DNA of 64,000 nt from Thermococcus eurythermalis. Lineage in GTDB: Archaea > Methanobacteriota_B > Thermococci > Thermococcales > Thermococcaceae. Both the position numbers and the translations under genes were made by a program. Where the stretch lies: positions 1,488,001 to 1,552,000 of the forward strand of contig NZ_CP008887.1 of the NCBI RefSeq assembly GCF_000769655.1. The letters run 5' to 3'. Of the stretch, positions 23,806-32,042 are shown piece by piece. Under the pieces are notes generated by a model, which did not search any database, was not told the DNA's origin, and saw nothing but the letters and a program-made list of their open reading frames with translations. The first letter of the stretch is position 1; every line of letters starts with the position of its first letter.

Positions 23806-23867
23806 CCTTTTGTTTTCAACTTTTTGTTTCGGAAAGCGTAAAAAGCCACCATGTGTACTCTTCTACC

Positions 23868-24593
23868 ATGAGGAGTGAAATCAAGGCCCTCACCATAATC
23901 CTGCTGGCGTCATTCGGCTTAAGTGCCGTCGTTCTGTACCTCCTAGGCATTCCGGACTTTATCCCCAAGTTCTACGCCCTGGCCATGAGCGACTCGATAA
24001 ACCCGTGCACCTTCGTGATTTACACGATGCTCCTCATCGCGATATCTGTTAGGGAAGTCTCGCGGAGGAGGCTCTACGTAATCGGCTCCGCGTTTATACT
24101 GGCGGTCTACATCTCCTACTACCTCCTCGGCGTCGGCCTGCTCTTCCTCGGCCAGTACATTCCCCTCTGGGCGGCAGGTGTTTTTGCGATAGGCTTTGGG
24201 ATATACACTATAGTCACGGGGATAATGGAGCGCTCCAGGATAGGGGACAAGGGGAGGATACGGAAAAAGATATTCAGCGCCGACGCGACCTTTGTCGGCT
24301 CCTTTGTCCTCGGTGTCGTTGTTTCCACGACACTTCTCCCCTGCTCGGCCGGCAGTTACCTCGTCTACGCGACGATAATAGCCCACAGCAGCAGGGCTCT
24401 CGCCTTCTTCCTCCTGGCGCTCTACAACATCATCTTCGTGCTCCCCCTCGTCGTAATCCTGCTCGCCATGGGGGGCGTGAGCGAGAGCAAGCGCTTCTCC
24501 CAGACAATGGTCAGGCACAGTGCGGAGCTCTCCGTTGTGGCAGGGCTTTTGCTGATAGGAATAGGCGTCTGGGTTCTTGTATGGGGCCCGTAA
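23868..24593 (+). CDS. CcdA/DsbD-family thiol electron carrier
   Basis: 241 aa with six to seven membrane helices. The two conserved CcdA cysteines sit in membrane segments: SDSINPCTFVIY (about 43) and TTLLPCSAGSYLVY (about 160), each in the proline-cysteine setting of the family. It should carry reducing equivalents from cytoplasmic thioredoxin to exported thioredoxin-fold proteins such as the CPHC lipoprotein just upstream. ATG 23868 is preferred: a TAAAAAG box about 27 nt before it suggests a leaderless transcript, although the frame is open back to the lipoprotein stop. Confidence 0.85.
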   Translation: MRSEIKALTIILLASFGLSAVVLYLLGIPDFIPKFYALAMSDSINPCTFVIYTMLLIAISVREVSRRRLYVIGSAFILAVYISYYLLGVGLLFLGQYIPLWAAGVFAIGFGIYTIVTGIMERSRIGDKGRIRKKIFSADATFVGSFVLGVVVSTTLLPCSAGSYLVYATIIAHSSRALAFFLLALYNIIFVLPLVVILLAMGGVSESKRFSQTMVRHSAELSVVAGLLLIGIGVWVLVWGP

Positions 24594-24711
24594 CCAATAA
24601 ACTTCTGAAAGTGGCTCTATTTTAACCAATTTTTTCCAGCGCTCGACCAGGTAAGCTTCTATGTCATAATGCGAACAAATAAACATAGCCTCCCAGGTGG
24701 GGGAAGAGCTT

Positions 24712-25410
24712 ATGTCGGCTACCGAAACCCAAAGATACGACCCAACGTCATGGAGACCGTCACGCCTTGACCTGGCGATATCCGCCGTAGTTGCGGTGGC
24801 GTTCCCCTTCATCGCCGGCTGGCTGTACGGAAAGAAGGGCGCGCTGATACCGATTATTCTCTACTACAGCCTGGCATGGGGCCTCGCAAAGCTCCGCCGT
24901 GGAGTCGTCGGCTACCGCACCCCGATGCCGCCCCGCCCGCCGGTATGGTTCTACGTGAATGTGGGGGTAATCCTCATCGGCCTGGTCTTCGCGTACCTCG
25001 CCCCAGTCAAAGTGGACGATCCCTGGCTCCCAGGCGTGGTTCTTACCGCCCTCCTATGGGCACCGGCAAACGCGGCCAGCGAGCAGTTGCTCTGGCTTTA
25101 CATATTCGACTCCTGGGGCCTCTATCCCGGAAAGAAGAGCCTCCCCTACCGCGTGGCAGGCCTAGTCTTCTTCGCGGCATTCGTGGGGCTTATCCATACG
25201 ATGTTCTGGACGAAGTTCCTGACGGTCGTGGAGCCTGGAACGGTATTCGGCGCGCTCTTCGTGCTGGCAACGACCATCTCCGGCTTCCTCCACATAGTCG
25301 TCTGGCGCCAGTCCGGCCAGATGGTCTTCACCTTCATACCGCACCTGCTCCTGAACCTCGGCCCACTGCTGTGGACGGGCTACAGTATCTTGCCGTACCT
25401 TTGGAAGTGA
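24712..25410 (+). CDS. CPBP (CAAX protease-like) membrane protein, atypical site
   Basis: 232 aa with about seven membrane helices. The pattern SEQLLWLYIF, GLIHTMFW and PHLLLNLGP follows the three CPBP motifs (EExxxR, FxxxH, HxxxN), but the second glutamate and the arginine of motif 1 are replaced. It is therefore a CPBP-fold relative whose protease activity is doubtful. ATG 24712 is chosen over GTG 24697 because GGTGGGGG lies between them. No operon partner is evident. Confidence 0.6.
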   Translation: MSATETQRYDPTSWRPSRLDLAISAVVAVAFPFIAGWLYGKKGALIPIILYYSLAWGLAKLRRGVVGYRTPMPPRPPVWFYVNVGVILIGLVFAYLAPVKVDDPWLPGVVLTALLWAPANAASEQLLWLYIFDSWGLYPGKKSLPYRVAGLVFFAAFVGLIHTMFWTKFLTVVEPGTVFGALFVLATTISGFLHIVVWRQSGQMVFTFIPHLLLNLGPLLWTGYSILPYLWK

Positions 25411-25422
25411 GGATTGGAGCGG

Positions 25423-25442
25423 TTTTCTGTTTTTTCTATTCA
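25423..25442 (+). terminator. T-rich terminator
   Basis: TTTTCTGTTTTTTCTATT just after the stop at 25410 is a typical archaeal oligo-T termination signal and precedes the promoter of the next gene. Confidence 0.45.
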
Positions 25443-25492
25443 AAACCAAAACCTTTTAAGTTTTGAGTTCAAACTATATTCGGTGATATAAA

Positions 25493-25771
25493 ATGCCATT
25501 TGTCGGATTTGCGAAGACGGACAAGGGTCCACTTCAGACTTACGAAATTATACTGGAAGAGCTCGCCAGAAGGGGCTTCAACGTGACGTTCTCCAAACAC
25601 CACTGGGCCGGGGACATGCCCTTTGGCCTGATAATCGCGGAGACCGATAAAGGGCCCCTCGCAGTGAGGTGGGGCCTTGGCAAAAAGTTCGAGCTCAGGA
25701 TTGAAGAAATTGATGAGGAAGCTTTCGAGGACTTCATTGAGGAGACGCTTGATTACATAGGGGGAGACTAA
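25493..25771 (+). CDS. Small conserved hypothetical protein
   Basis: 92 aa, soluble, alpha/beta, acidic C-terminus. A repeated phrase (KTDKGPLQTY and ETDKGPLAVRWG) suggests two related beta units. Family not recognised. A box A (CTTTTAAGTTTT) lies about 35 nt before ATG 25493. It is convergent with the regulator at 25794. Confidence 0.65.
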   Translation: MPFVGFAKTDKGPLQTYEIILEELARRGFNVTFSKHHWAGDMPFGLIIAETDKGPLAVRWGLGKKFELRIEEIDEEAFEDFIEETLDYIGGD

Positions 25772-25793
25772 AAAGCGTGAGGGAAAAGAGAAA

Positions 25794-26180
25794 TCACCCA
25801 AAGAGGTCAAGGCACACGTTGCATTCCGAGGGATTTATTTCAGGGTCAATTTTTGCATGGAATGAGCAGACATAGCCCTTTCCCAACATTTCTACTGAGA
25901 TCTCCACGAGCCTCCTGTGTATCTCGTACTCCCCGGGCTTTTTCTCAATAATCTCTTCGGCAAACGAGCGGAGCTCAGCGTCAATGTCTGGAAACTGAGA
26001 GATGTCTATTAAAGCCCCCCTATCCATGTGGAGGTAGCGGGAAACGGCAGACTGGGTAATGTGGAGGAGCCTCGCTATCTCGGTCTGCTTCAAGCCTTTC
26101 TCGCGGAGGTGTTCTACAAGTCTCCGCCTGAGTGAGGGATAAACATAGCGTGAGGCAACTTCGAAAGCGCTGACCTTCAT
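25794..26180 (-). CDS. HTH regulator with C-terminal cysteines
   Basis: 128 aa. Residues about 13-45 form a helix-turn-helix (KQTEIARLLHITQSAVSRYL), followed by a helical linker and a short C-terminal segment with three cysteines (VC-x15-C-x2-C). The cysteines could bind a metal or Fe-S cluster and act as a redox or nitrosative sensor. ATG 26180 is about 27 nt from box A CTTAAATATT, so a leaderless start fits better than ATG 26192. It is divergent from hcp, with palindromic operators in the shared spacer that recur upstream of the DUF438 gene, so it is the likely regulator of that set. This assignment is inference from position. Confidence 0.75.
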   Translation of the reverse strand: MKVSAFEVASRYVYPSLRRRLVEHLREKGLKQTEIARLLHITQSAVSRYLHMDRGALIDISQFPDIDAELRSFAEEIIEKKPGEYEIHRRLVEISVEMLGKGYVCSFHAKIDPEINPSECNVCLDLFG

Positions 26181-26224
26181 GGTGGTAACCATGACAGGCG
26201 GAATATTTAAGCTTTTTGGGATTT

Positions 26225-26244
26225 GTTATGACATAAGTCATAAC
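26225..26244. promoter_or_regulatory. Operator GTTATGAC-N4-GTCATAAC
   Basis: A perfect 8-bp inverted repeat with a 4-nt centre (ATAA), located upstream of the regulator's box A (26200-26212). It shares the ATGAC-N4-GTCAT core with sites at 26306-26319 and 30547-30560. Confidence 0.65.
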
Positions 26245-26267
26245 CCTTCTTTAAGTTAAGAAACCGC

Positions 26268-26331
26268 AACGCTTTTATGAAGATTTTTCCAATAAACAAC
26301 CGCATATGACACCTGTCATGAATTGGGGGTG
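26268..26331 (+). promoter_or_regulatory. hcp promoter with ATGAC-N4-GTCAT operator and RBS
   Basis: Box A is probably GCTTTTATG (26271-26279). The operator ATGAC-ACCT-GTCAT (26306-26319) would cover the transcription start, a position suited to repression. GGGGGTG (26325-26331) is the RBS for ATG 26338. Confidence 0.6.
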
Positions 26332-26337
26332 TGGGAA

Positions 26338-27708
26338 ATGGCGATAAGAACCCCGGAGAGGTACGGAATGCTCTGCAACCAGTGCTCGATGAGCCTGGCG
26401 GGAGGATGCACGATAAGGGGAGTGTGCGGAAAGGACCCGGACCTCAACTCCCTTCAGGAGGCCCTCATCTACGGAATAAAGGGAACCGCAGCTTACTACT
26501 ATCACGCCCTTGAGGTTGGCTACGACGACCCAAAAATAGGGCACTTTCTGGCTGAAGCGCTTTACTCGACTCTGACCAACGTTAACTTTGACAAGAACCG
26601 CTTCCTTGAGCTCATCCTCGAAAACGGAAGGGTTCACCTTGAGGCTATGAAGCTCCTCGATAAGGCCTACGTCGAGACCTTCGGCAGGCCAGAGCCGGTC
26701 GAAGTGCCCACCGGAACCGCCGAGGGTCACGGAATACTCGTCACCGGCCACAGCTACAAGGCCCTCTACGAGCTCCTCAGGCAGATCTAGGAGATGGGCC
26801 TTGAGGACGAGCTCAAGGTTTACACCCACTCGGAAACGTTTCCGGCTCACGCCTACCCGGAGCTGAGGAAGTTCAAGGCCCTCTACGGCAACTGGGGAGG
26901 TTCGTGGCTATACCAGAAGAAGGAGTTCGCCGAGTTCCCGGGCGTTATCCTCGGCACGAGCAACTGTGTCCAGCAGCCAACGAAGGCATATCAGGACAGG
27001 ATTTTCACAACCGGAATAGCCGGCCTTGAAGGAGTCCCCCACATCGAGGACTACAACTTCGAGCCCCTCATAAAGCGCGCCCTTGAGACGCCAAAGATGG
27101 AAAAGAGGGACGACGGCTACATCGTCACCGGTTTCCACCACACCAACGTGCTCCCGCTCATGGATAAGCTCATCGAGCTGATAAACGAGGGCAAGATAAG
27201 GCACGTCTTCGTCATAGGTGGCTGTGACGTCCCCAACCCGAAGATGAGCTACTACGAGAAGCTTACCGCGATGGTGCCCAAGGATGCCATAATCCTCTCG
27301 GCCGCGTGCGGTAAGTTCCGCTACAACAGGCGCGACTACGGCGAAATCGAGGGAATACCGCGCTTCATGGACTTCGGCCAGTGCAACAACGTCTACTCGA
27401 TAATCCAGATTGCAGGGGCGCTCGCTAAGGAGCTGGACGTCGGCCTCAACGAGCTCCCGGTCAGCATAGTCCTCAGCTGGATGGAGCAGAAGGCCATAGC
27501 GATACTCTACTCACTCCTCTACCTGGGCATTAAGGGCATCTACATCGGACCCAAGGCTCCTGAGTTCTTCACGCCGAACGTCTTCGAGACCCTCGGGAAG
27601 AAGTTTGACCTCAGGCTCACCGGTGACCCGGAGGCCGACCTCAGGGACATGCTGAGCAGGGGAATAAAGGTAGAAGAGGGTTCGCCCCTCGCTGAGGAGC
27701 TTGATTAA
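26338..27708 (+). pseudogene. hcp: Hybrid-cluster protein gene with in-frame TAG
   Basis: Hydroxylamine reductase/hybrid-cluster protein, about 455 codons, the short archaeal-type form. The first part (150 codons) has the N-terminal cluster motif CNQC-x7-C-x5-C (residues about 13-29). Codon 151 is TAG (26788-26790) and the same frame continues at once to 27708 with the hybrid-cluster ligand region: VYTHSE, GTSNC, GGCDVPNP, SAACGKFR, FGQCNN and EQKA. Nothing else is missing, so a single base change (for example from GAG or AAG) explains it. Either the gene is freshly inactivated, the stop is read through, or there is a base error. ATG 26794 could allow re-initiation. Hcp acts on NO or hydroxylamine in the cytoplasm. 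Divergent from the HTH regulator with shared operators. Confidence 0.85.
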
Positions 27709-27884
27709 CCAAGCTCTTCTTTCTCTAATTTAGCTGTTGGGGCTTGAATTTCCGGCGGTTTCCGGCCCCTGGGAGTCCCTTGATTGCCCTGTTTTGGCGG
27801 TTGTAATTTCAAGCTTCTGCAAGACAGTAATCTTCTTTTGATTGCTTTTTCCTTGTTAAAACTTCTAATGGAAAATTTTTAAGG

Positions 27885-27927
27885 TTTGGATTTATTATCC
27901 ATCTGAACAACATTGGAGGTGATCCGC
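27885..27927 (+). promoter_or_regulatory. Promoter and RBS of the secreted nuclease gene
   Basis: Box A AATTTTTAAGG (about 27875-27886) and GGAGGTGATC (27915-27924) lie at normal distances from TTG 27928. Intact expression signals indicate the gene decayed recently, if it is inactive at all. Confidence 0.45.
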
Positions 27928-29025
27928 TTGGGCTGGAAGAGGGTTCTCGCCTTGGCCCTCGTGTTGCTATTCCTTGGGATGACCGTCAGTGGAGCGAGCG
28001 CCGCGGCAAGCTTCGTTAACGCGACGGCGAACAACACAGTAGCGGTTCCATAGGAGTTCAGTCCTGAGAAGAAGCCAGGGGGTGAGGTTCAGCCCCAGGC
28101 TGTTCCGGGAATTGTCCTGGTAATAGGCGCAATCCTCGTGGACAATGCGTTAAGTCTTGCTATCGAACATTACGTCTCTCCTGAGGCAGCAATGGCGTAT
28201 GATGCACTATCCACTATTCTTGCTCCAGATCCAACAGACATCGTTCGCGGTGGGAAATGGGGGATCAAGATACTCGCGAAGGACGGGGACGAAATATCCA
28301 GATTTTCAATGGGCATCGTAAAGGACTACCTGGGACGTAAAATAATGGTTAGGGAATTCACGAAAGTCAGCAGAGAAAACGCCAGGTGGGTCGTAAATGA
28401 ACTGGGCAAGCAGTACCTCGAGGAGATAGGCGAGAAATACGTAAAAAGGCGTGGCATGGACTTTGATGAGGTTGTTGATAGCCTCAAAAGGATCAGGAAG
28501 TGGTTAACTAACAAGAATGCATTTAAGGAGGTTATTCGCCGAGACTGGGACGTTGAGAAGCTTGAAGAAGTACTTAACGATGCAAGCAGCGTTAAACACG
28601 GAGGGCGCGAGCTTATCAGCAAGATTAATCAGGAATTGGCGAGAGGCCAAATTAAGTCAGGTGCCCTTTATGAGGCAGAGGTCGTCAGCCACCTCAAGAG
28701 GAACGGGTGGACGATAAGGGAAGTCGAGAAGAGGGTGATAACATCAATTGATAAAAACACCGAGATTGACATAATTGCGGAGAAGGGGTCGGAGACCGTG
28801 CTGATAGAGTGCAAGAGAAACGCACATAAAATAAGCGAGGAACAGCTTGCAAAGTACGCTGAGTACGCCATCAATAGGGGAATCAGAAAGATTGAGGTGT
28901 ACTATGCCGGAGGCATTGAGAACATAAGGGACTACTATTACTACACCCAGTACCTGCCAAAGGAAATAAAGTCCCGGTTTGGTGTGGACGTTGAAGTGCG
29001 TTACCTAGCCTCGGAATTCGACTGA
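27928..29025 (+). pseudogene. Secreted PD-(D/E)XK nuclease, toxin-like, with in-frame TAG
   Basis: 366 codons from TTG 27928. Codons 1-27 are a signal peptide ending in SGASA-A. Codon 42 is TAG (28051-28053), after which the frame runs on unbroken to 29025. The downstream part has a hydrophobic segment, a region with LAPDPTDIVRGGKWGIK that resembles pre-toxin segments of polymorphic toxins, a long helical stretch, and a C-terminal restriction-endonuclease-fold domain with Glu (about 249), Asp in TEIDIIAE (about 281) and ECK (294-296). A nuclease behind a signal peptide suggests attack on other cells. The TAG could abolish export; GTG 28138 is the first internal start and would give a cytoplasmic product. 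The next gene may encode its immunity partner. The nuclease fold is well supported; the toxin role is inference. Confidence 0.7.
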
Positions 29026-29072
29026 ACATGTTTCTTTATTTTCATTATGTAATGAATCATGGGGGGAGTGAA

Positions 29073-29867
29073 ATGGGGACTACTTATTATACCGTTGCCG
29101 TGTTTGATAAATCCTGGAAGGAAGTGCTTGATAAGCTCTCGCGCGAGTTCAAGTACACTCGTGAACTCGCGTACCAGCGGGAAAGACGAGAAGAGCACCT
29201 GAAGTTCATCTTTGATATGAGGGGATTTAGGCTGGTTGCAGTGGGAGAACTGCACTACGAGCTGAAAACCACTGAGGGAGATTCCTTTGACTGGCTTGAG
29301 GTTGAAACGTACTCAAAGGAGAACATGACGCTCCTCCAGATTGGAGTCTCCACCGGCAGGTGGCTGTTCGTCCTGAGCCCCGAACTTATGAAGTTCCTCG
29401 GAAAGCTGATGAGGGTTGGGGCGGTCCTCATCTGTGGTTACACGGACGACCACGACCTCAGAGATGCAGGCTTTGAAGAAAACAACCAGTTTCTTTTCTA
29501 CGAATGGTTAGTTGAGACTGTGAAAAGGAAAAAGCTTGAAATCGTTCCTTCGGACGTTACCATAGTGAAGAAAGAACTCTTAGACTTGGAGGACGGTCTC
29601 TACGAGCTGATTGAAAGACCCGGAAGGGAGGAGGAAGAGTATGTCCTAATCAAGAGATTGGATAGTTATAAAATACTTGTTTCAGTAAGAGAAAGCGATT
29701 TAACCGATGAAGAGAGCTACCGAGAGCTAATTGAAGACAAAGCATGGTTCGGCGGAGACATAACCACATTGATCTTCAAGCGTATTGGAAAGAAAATTAA
29801 AAACGAATTCTTAATCAAGAGGGCCGAGGAATACTTTAAAGCTCAAACGGGGGCTGAACTATATTGA
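29073..29867 (+). CDS. Hypothetical protein, possible immunity partner
   Basis: 264 aa, soluble, acidic, no signal peptide, no recognised motif. The first 120 residues look alpha/beta (YYTVAVFDKSWKEVLDKL) and the rest mixed. ATG 29073 follows GGGGGGAGTG and lies 47 nt after the nuclease stop on the same strand; the frame opens at 29028 but without an RBS. Codon use becomes more AT-rich toward the 3' end, as in recently acquired genes. Pairing with a secreted nuclease suggests a cytoplasmic immunity protein; an unrelated hypothetical protein is equally possible on present evidence. Confidence 0.6.
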   Translation: MGTTYYTVAVFDKSWKEVLDKLSREFKYTRELAYQRERREEHLKFIFDMRGFRLVAVGELHYELKTTEGDSFDWLEVETYSKENMTLLQIGVSTGRWLFVLSPELMKFLGKLMRVGAVLICGYTDDHDLRDAGFEENNQFLFYEWLVETVKRKKLEIVPSDVTIVKKELLDLEDGLYELIERPGREEEEYVLIKRLDSYKILVSVRESDLTDEESYRELIEDKAWFGGDITTLIFKRIGKKIKNEFLIKRAEEYFKAQTGAELY

Positions 29868-29982
29868 GCGGGCAACGGCCTCGCCAAAGTCTAGTGGCTT
29901 TAAGAATTAACAAAAATAAATCCATCGTAGGTTGAGATTACTAAAAAACAAATAAACCTCAATGGAAATGTTTTGAACTGAA

Positions 29983-30462
29983 CTATCTACCTTCTTCCAG
30001 CCCTTTCAGTTCTTCCATCATTTCCCTGAACTTCTCGTCGCTCATCCCAATGAGCTTCTTTGCCCCCCTCAGGGTTATCGTCCTCGCGAGGGTTTTCCTC
30101 ATCACGGGGTTCTCAAGGGGCGAGAAGCCGTACTTCACCAGTATTTTGATGGATTCAGGATAGGCCTTTAGGAGCTTGCCCACGTTGGTTTCCTCCGTTA
30201 TTTCGTCCAGCTTATCGTCGCACTCCTTGACTTCCATCGTAAGCTCCTTGGAGTTCTCGGTCTTGGTTATCCTGAGCACGAATGACCCGCCAACTTCTTT
30301 CAGTTCAACCCGATAACCGGCTTCCTCAAGCTTTCCCAGCATGTCAACGAAGGGCTTATCGCCTATGACCTCAAGCGTTTCCCCCACTTGGAGCTTTCCA
30401 AGGCTTTCTATTATCATAAGCGCCGGCTGGGGTGCCTTCAATCCACGAACGTCAAGCATCAT
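29983..30462 (-). CDS. TusA-like/DUF1858 two-domain protein
   Basis: 159 aa. Residues 1-75 resemble a TusA/SirA sulfur-carrier fold (LDVRGLKAPQPALMIIESL), but the sulfur-carrying cysteine of the CPxP motif is alanine (APQP), so it cannot carry a persulfide there. Residues 90-159 match DUF1858, the domain often linked with hybrid-cluster proteins, also without its cysteines. It is divergent from the DUF438 gene, and both share the operator-bearing spacer, tying it to the Hcp regulon. A regulatory or scaffolding role is more likely than catalysis. Confidence 0.7.
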   Translation of the reverse strand: MMLDVRGLKAPQPALMIIESLGKLQVGETLEVIGDKPFVDMLGKLEEAGYRVELKEVGGSFVLRITKTENSKELTMEVKECDDKLDEITEETNVGKLLKAYPESIKILVKYGFSPLENPVMRKTLARTITLRGAKKLIGMSDEKFREMMEELKGLEEGR

Positions 30463-30483
30463 TTTTCATCACCGCTCCCAATT

Positions 30484-30497
30484 ATGACATGCGGCAT
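30484..30497. promoter_or_regulatory. Operator-like ATGAC-N4-GGCAT
   Basis: ATGAC-ATGC-GGCAT is one mismatch from the ATGAC-N4-GTCAT consensus and lies about 22 nt upstream of the minus-strand TusA-like/DUF1858 start, where it could control that gene. Confidence 0.5.
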
Positions 30498-30528
30498 ATA
30501 AAGGTTATTGGGCAAATTTGCCCAGAAA

Positions 30529-30572
30529 CGCTTAAAAGTACTCAATATGACACTCGTCATGAAGGTGGTAAA
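30529..30572 (+). promoter_or_regulatory. DUF438 gene promoter with ATGAC-N4-GTCAT operator
   Basis: Box A CTTAAAAGTA (30531-30540) is followed by the perfect operator ATGAC-ACTC-GTCAT (30547-30560), which would overlap the transcription start. AGGTGGT (30562-30568) is the RBS for ATG 30574. The arrangement is the same as at hcp. Confidence 0.6.
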
Positions 30573-30573
30573 G

Positions 30574-31914
30574 ATGACTGAGTTGTTGAACAATCGCGAA
30601 TACAAGAAGGAGCAGCTGAAGAAGCTTCTCCTTAGAATCCACGAGGGCGAGGACGTGAATAAACTCAAGGAAGAATTCCGCAGGGTTTTGAGCGGTATAT
30701 CTCCCCTTGAGATTCCAATCATAGAGCAGGAGCTCGTGAAGGAAGGCGTTTCCGCCAAGGACATAGCGAAGATGTGCGACCTCCACGTTGAGCTGTTCAG
30801 GGAAGCGGTTGCCGGAACGGAGGAGCTTGAGGAGAAAGACCTGCCCGACGAACACCCGCTCAAGACGCTCTACCTCGAGAACAAGGAGATAATGAAGGAC
30901 TCCGAGATGCTCAACCTCTACGCGAGGACTTTGGCAACAACCAAGGACGAACGCATGAGGGAGGAAATCCTCGGTGTCCTGGAGGAGATAGTGGGCAACC
31001 TCAGGAAGGTCGGCTTCACCCACTACAACCGGGAGGAGATGCTCACCTTCCCCTACATCGAGCGGAGGGGTCTGACAGCAATAGCTACCGTCCTCTGGAC
31101 GAAGCACGACGAAATCAGGTTTATGGTAAAGAGGCTTGCCGAGCTTTTGAGGAAGAGGAATGAGATGCCCTGGGAGGAGTTCGTTGAGCGCTTTAAGGAA
31201 AAGGCGGGCGAGGCTTCGTTCGCGCTGAGCGACATGGTCTTCAGGGAGAACAACATCTACTACCCCACATTAAAGGCCCTGCTGAGCGATGGGGAGTGGA
31301 AGGCAATAAGGATGCAGGAGGACGAGATTGGCTACTACAAGGTCAACCCTCCAGCCTGGGACCCCGGGGAGGACGTTAAACCGCTCCACCCCTGGGAGAT
31401 CGACCCAGAGCTGAGTGTCGAGGAACTTTTGAACCTTCCAAAGGAAGTTCAGCAGGCATTGAGGGGCCAGCCGTTGGAGTTCGACAGGTCAGAACTCGAA
31501 CGCGAGGGAGACATAGACCTTGGAACCGGCTATGTGAGCATTGAGGAACTAAAGGCGATATTCGAGGCCCTTCCGGTGGACGTGACCTTTATAGACAGGG
31601 ACGACCGCGTTCGTTTCTTCTCGCCGGGCGAGAGAATATTCGCCAGGACCCCATCGGTGCTCGGAAGGCCCGTCCAGCTCTGCCATCCCCCGAAGAGCGT
31701 CCATATAGTGAACAAAATCCTCAAGGCCTTCAAGGAGGGCAGGAAGAAGGAGGCAGCCTTCTGGCTCCGGCTCGGGCCGAAGTACGTTTACATAAAATAC
31801 GTGCCCCTCTTTGACGAGGAGGGCAACTATCTAGGAACCCTTGAAATGACTATGGACATCGCCCCCTACAAGGAGATAGACGGTGAGAAGAGGTTGCTCG
31901 ACTGGAGGGATTGA
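30574..31914 (+). CDS. DUF438-hemerythrin-PAS sensor protein
   Basis: 446 aa. Residues 1-75 form a DUF438 domain (EGEDVNKLKEEFRRVL, SPLEIPIIEQELVKEG), about 80-230 a hemerythrin-like helical bundle (HVELF, DEHPLKTLYLENKEI, FTHYNREEMLTFPYIE, TKHDEIR), and about 320-446 a PAS domain (ALPVDVTFIDRDDRVRFFS). Hemerythrin sites bind di-iron and O2 or NO; PAS domains bind haem, flavin or small ligands. There is no output domain, so it likely works as a sensor or gas-binding protein with partners. Sharing operators with hcp points to nitrosative or oxidative stress. ATG 30574 is set by the RBS. Domain identities are firm; the role is inferred. Confidence 0.85.
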   Translation: MTELLNNREYKKEQLKKLLLRIHEGEDVNKLKEEFRRVLSGISPLEIPIIEQELVKEGVSAKDIAKMCDLHVELFREAVAGTEELEEKDLPDEHPLKTLYLENKEIMKDSEMLNLYARTLATTKDERMREEILGVLEEIVGNLRKVGFTHYNREEMLTFPYIERRGLTAIATVLWTKHDEIRFMVKRLAELLRKRNEMPWEEFVERFKEKAGEASFALSDMVFRENNIYYPTLKALLSDGEWKAIRMQEDEIGYYKVNPPAWDPGEDVKPLHPWEIDPELSVEELLNLPKEVQQALRGQPLEFDRSELEREGDIDLGTGYVSIEELKAIFEALPVDVTFIDRDDRVRFFSPGERIFARTPSVLGRPVQLCHPPKSVHIVNKILKAFKEGRKKEAAFWLRLGPKYVYIKYVPLFDEEGNYLGTLEMTMDIAPYKEIDGEKRLLDWRD

Positions 31915-32042
31915 CACGTTTGTAGTTAATGGGGAAAGCTTGGAAAACATGGGCATCTGTCACGCCAGGTTCCTCGTGGTGAAGCTTGGGTGGGGGAAGG
32001 TGTTTTAACGTTAAATAGGGGAGAAGTTATGGGGGTATGTAC

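Noticed and set aside
23943-24812. 289-codon open frame on the minus strand
   Set aside because: Antisense to ccdA, with composition of a mirror frame.
26788-28053. Pyrrolysine or other recoding of TAG
   Set aside because: Several ordinary genes here end with TAG, no tRNA-Pyl or PylS was seen, and Thermococcales are not known to use it. Simple nonsense mutation or base error is more likely.
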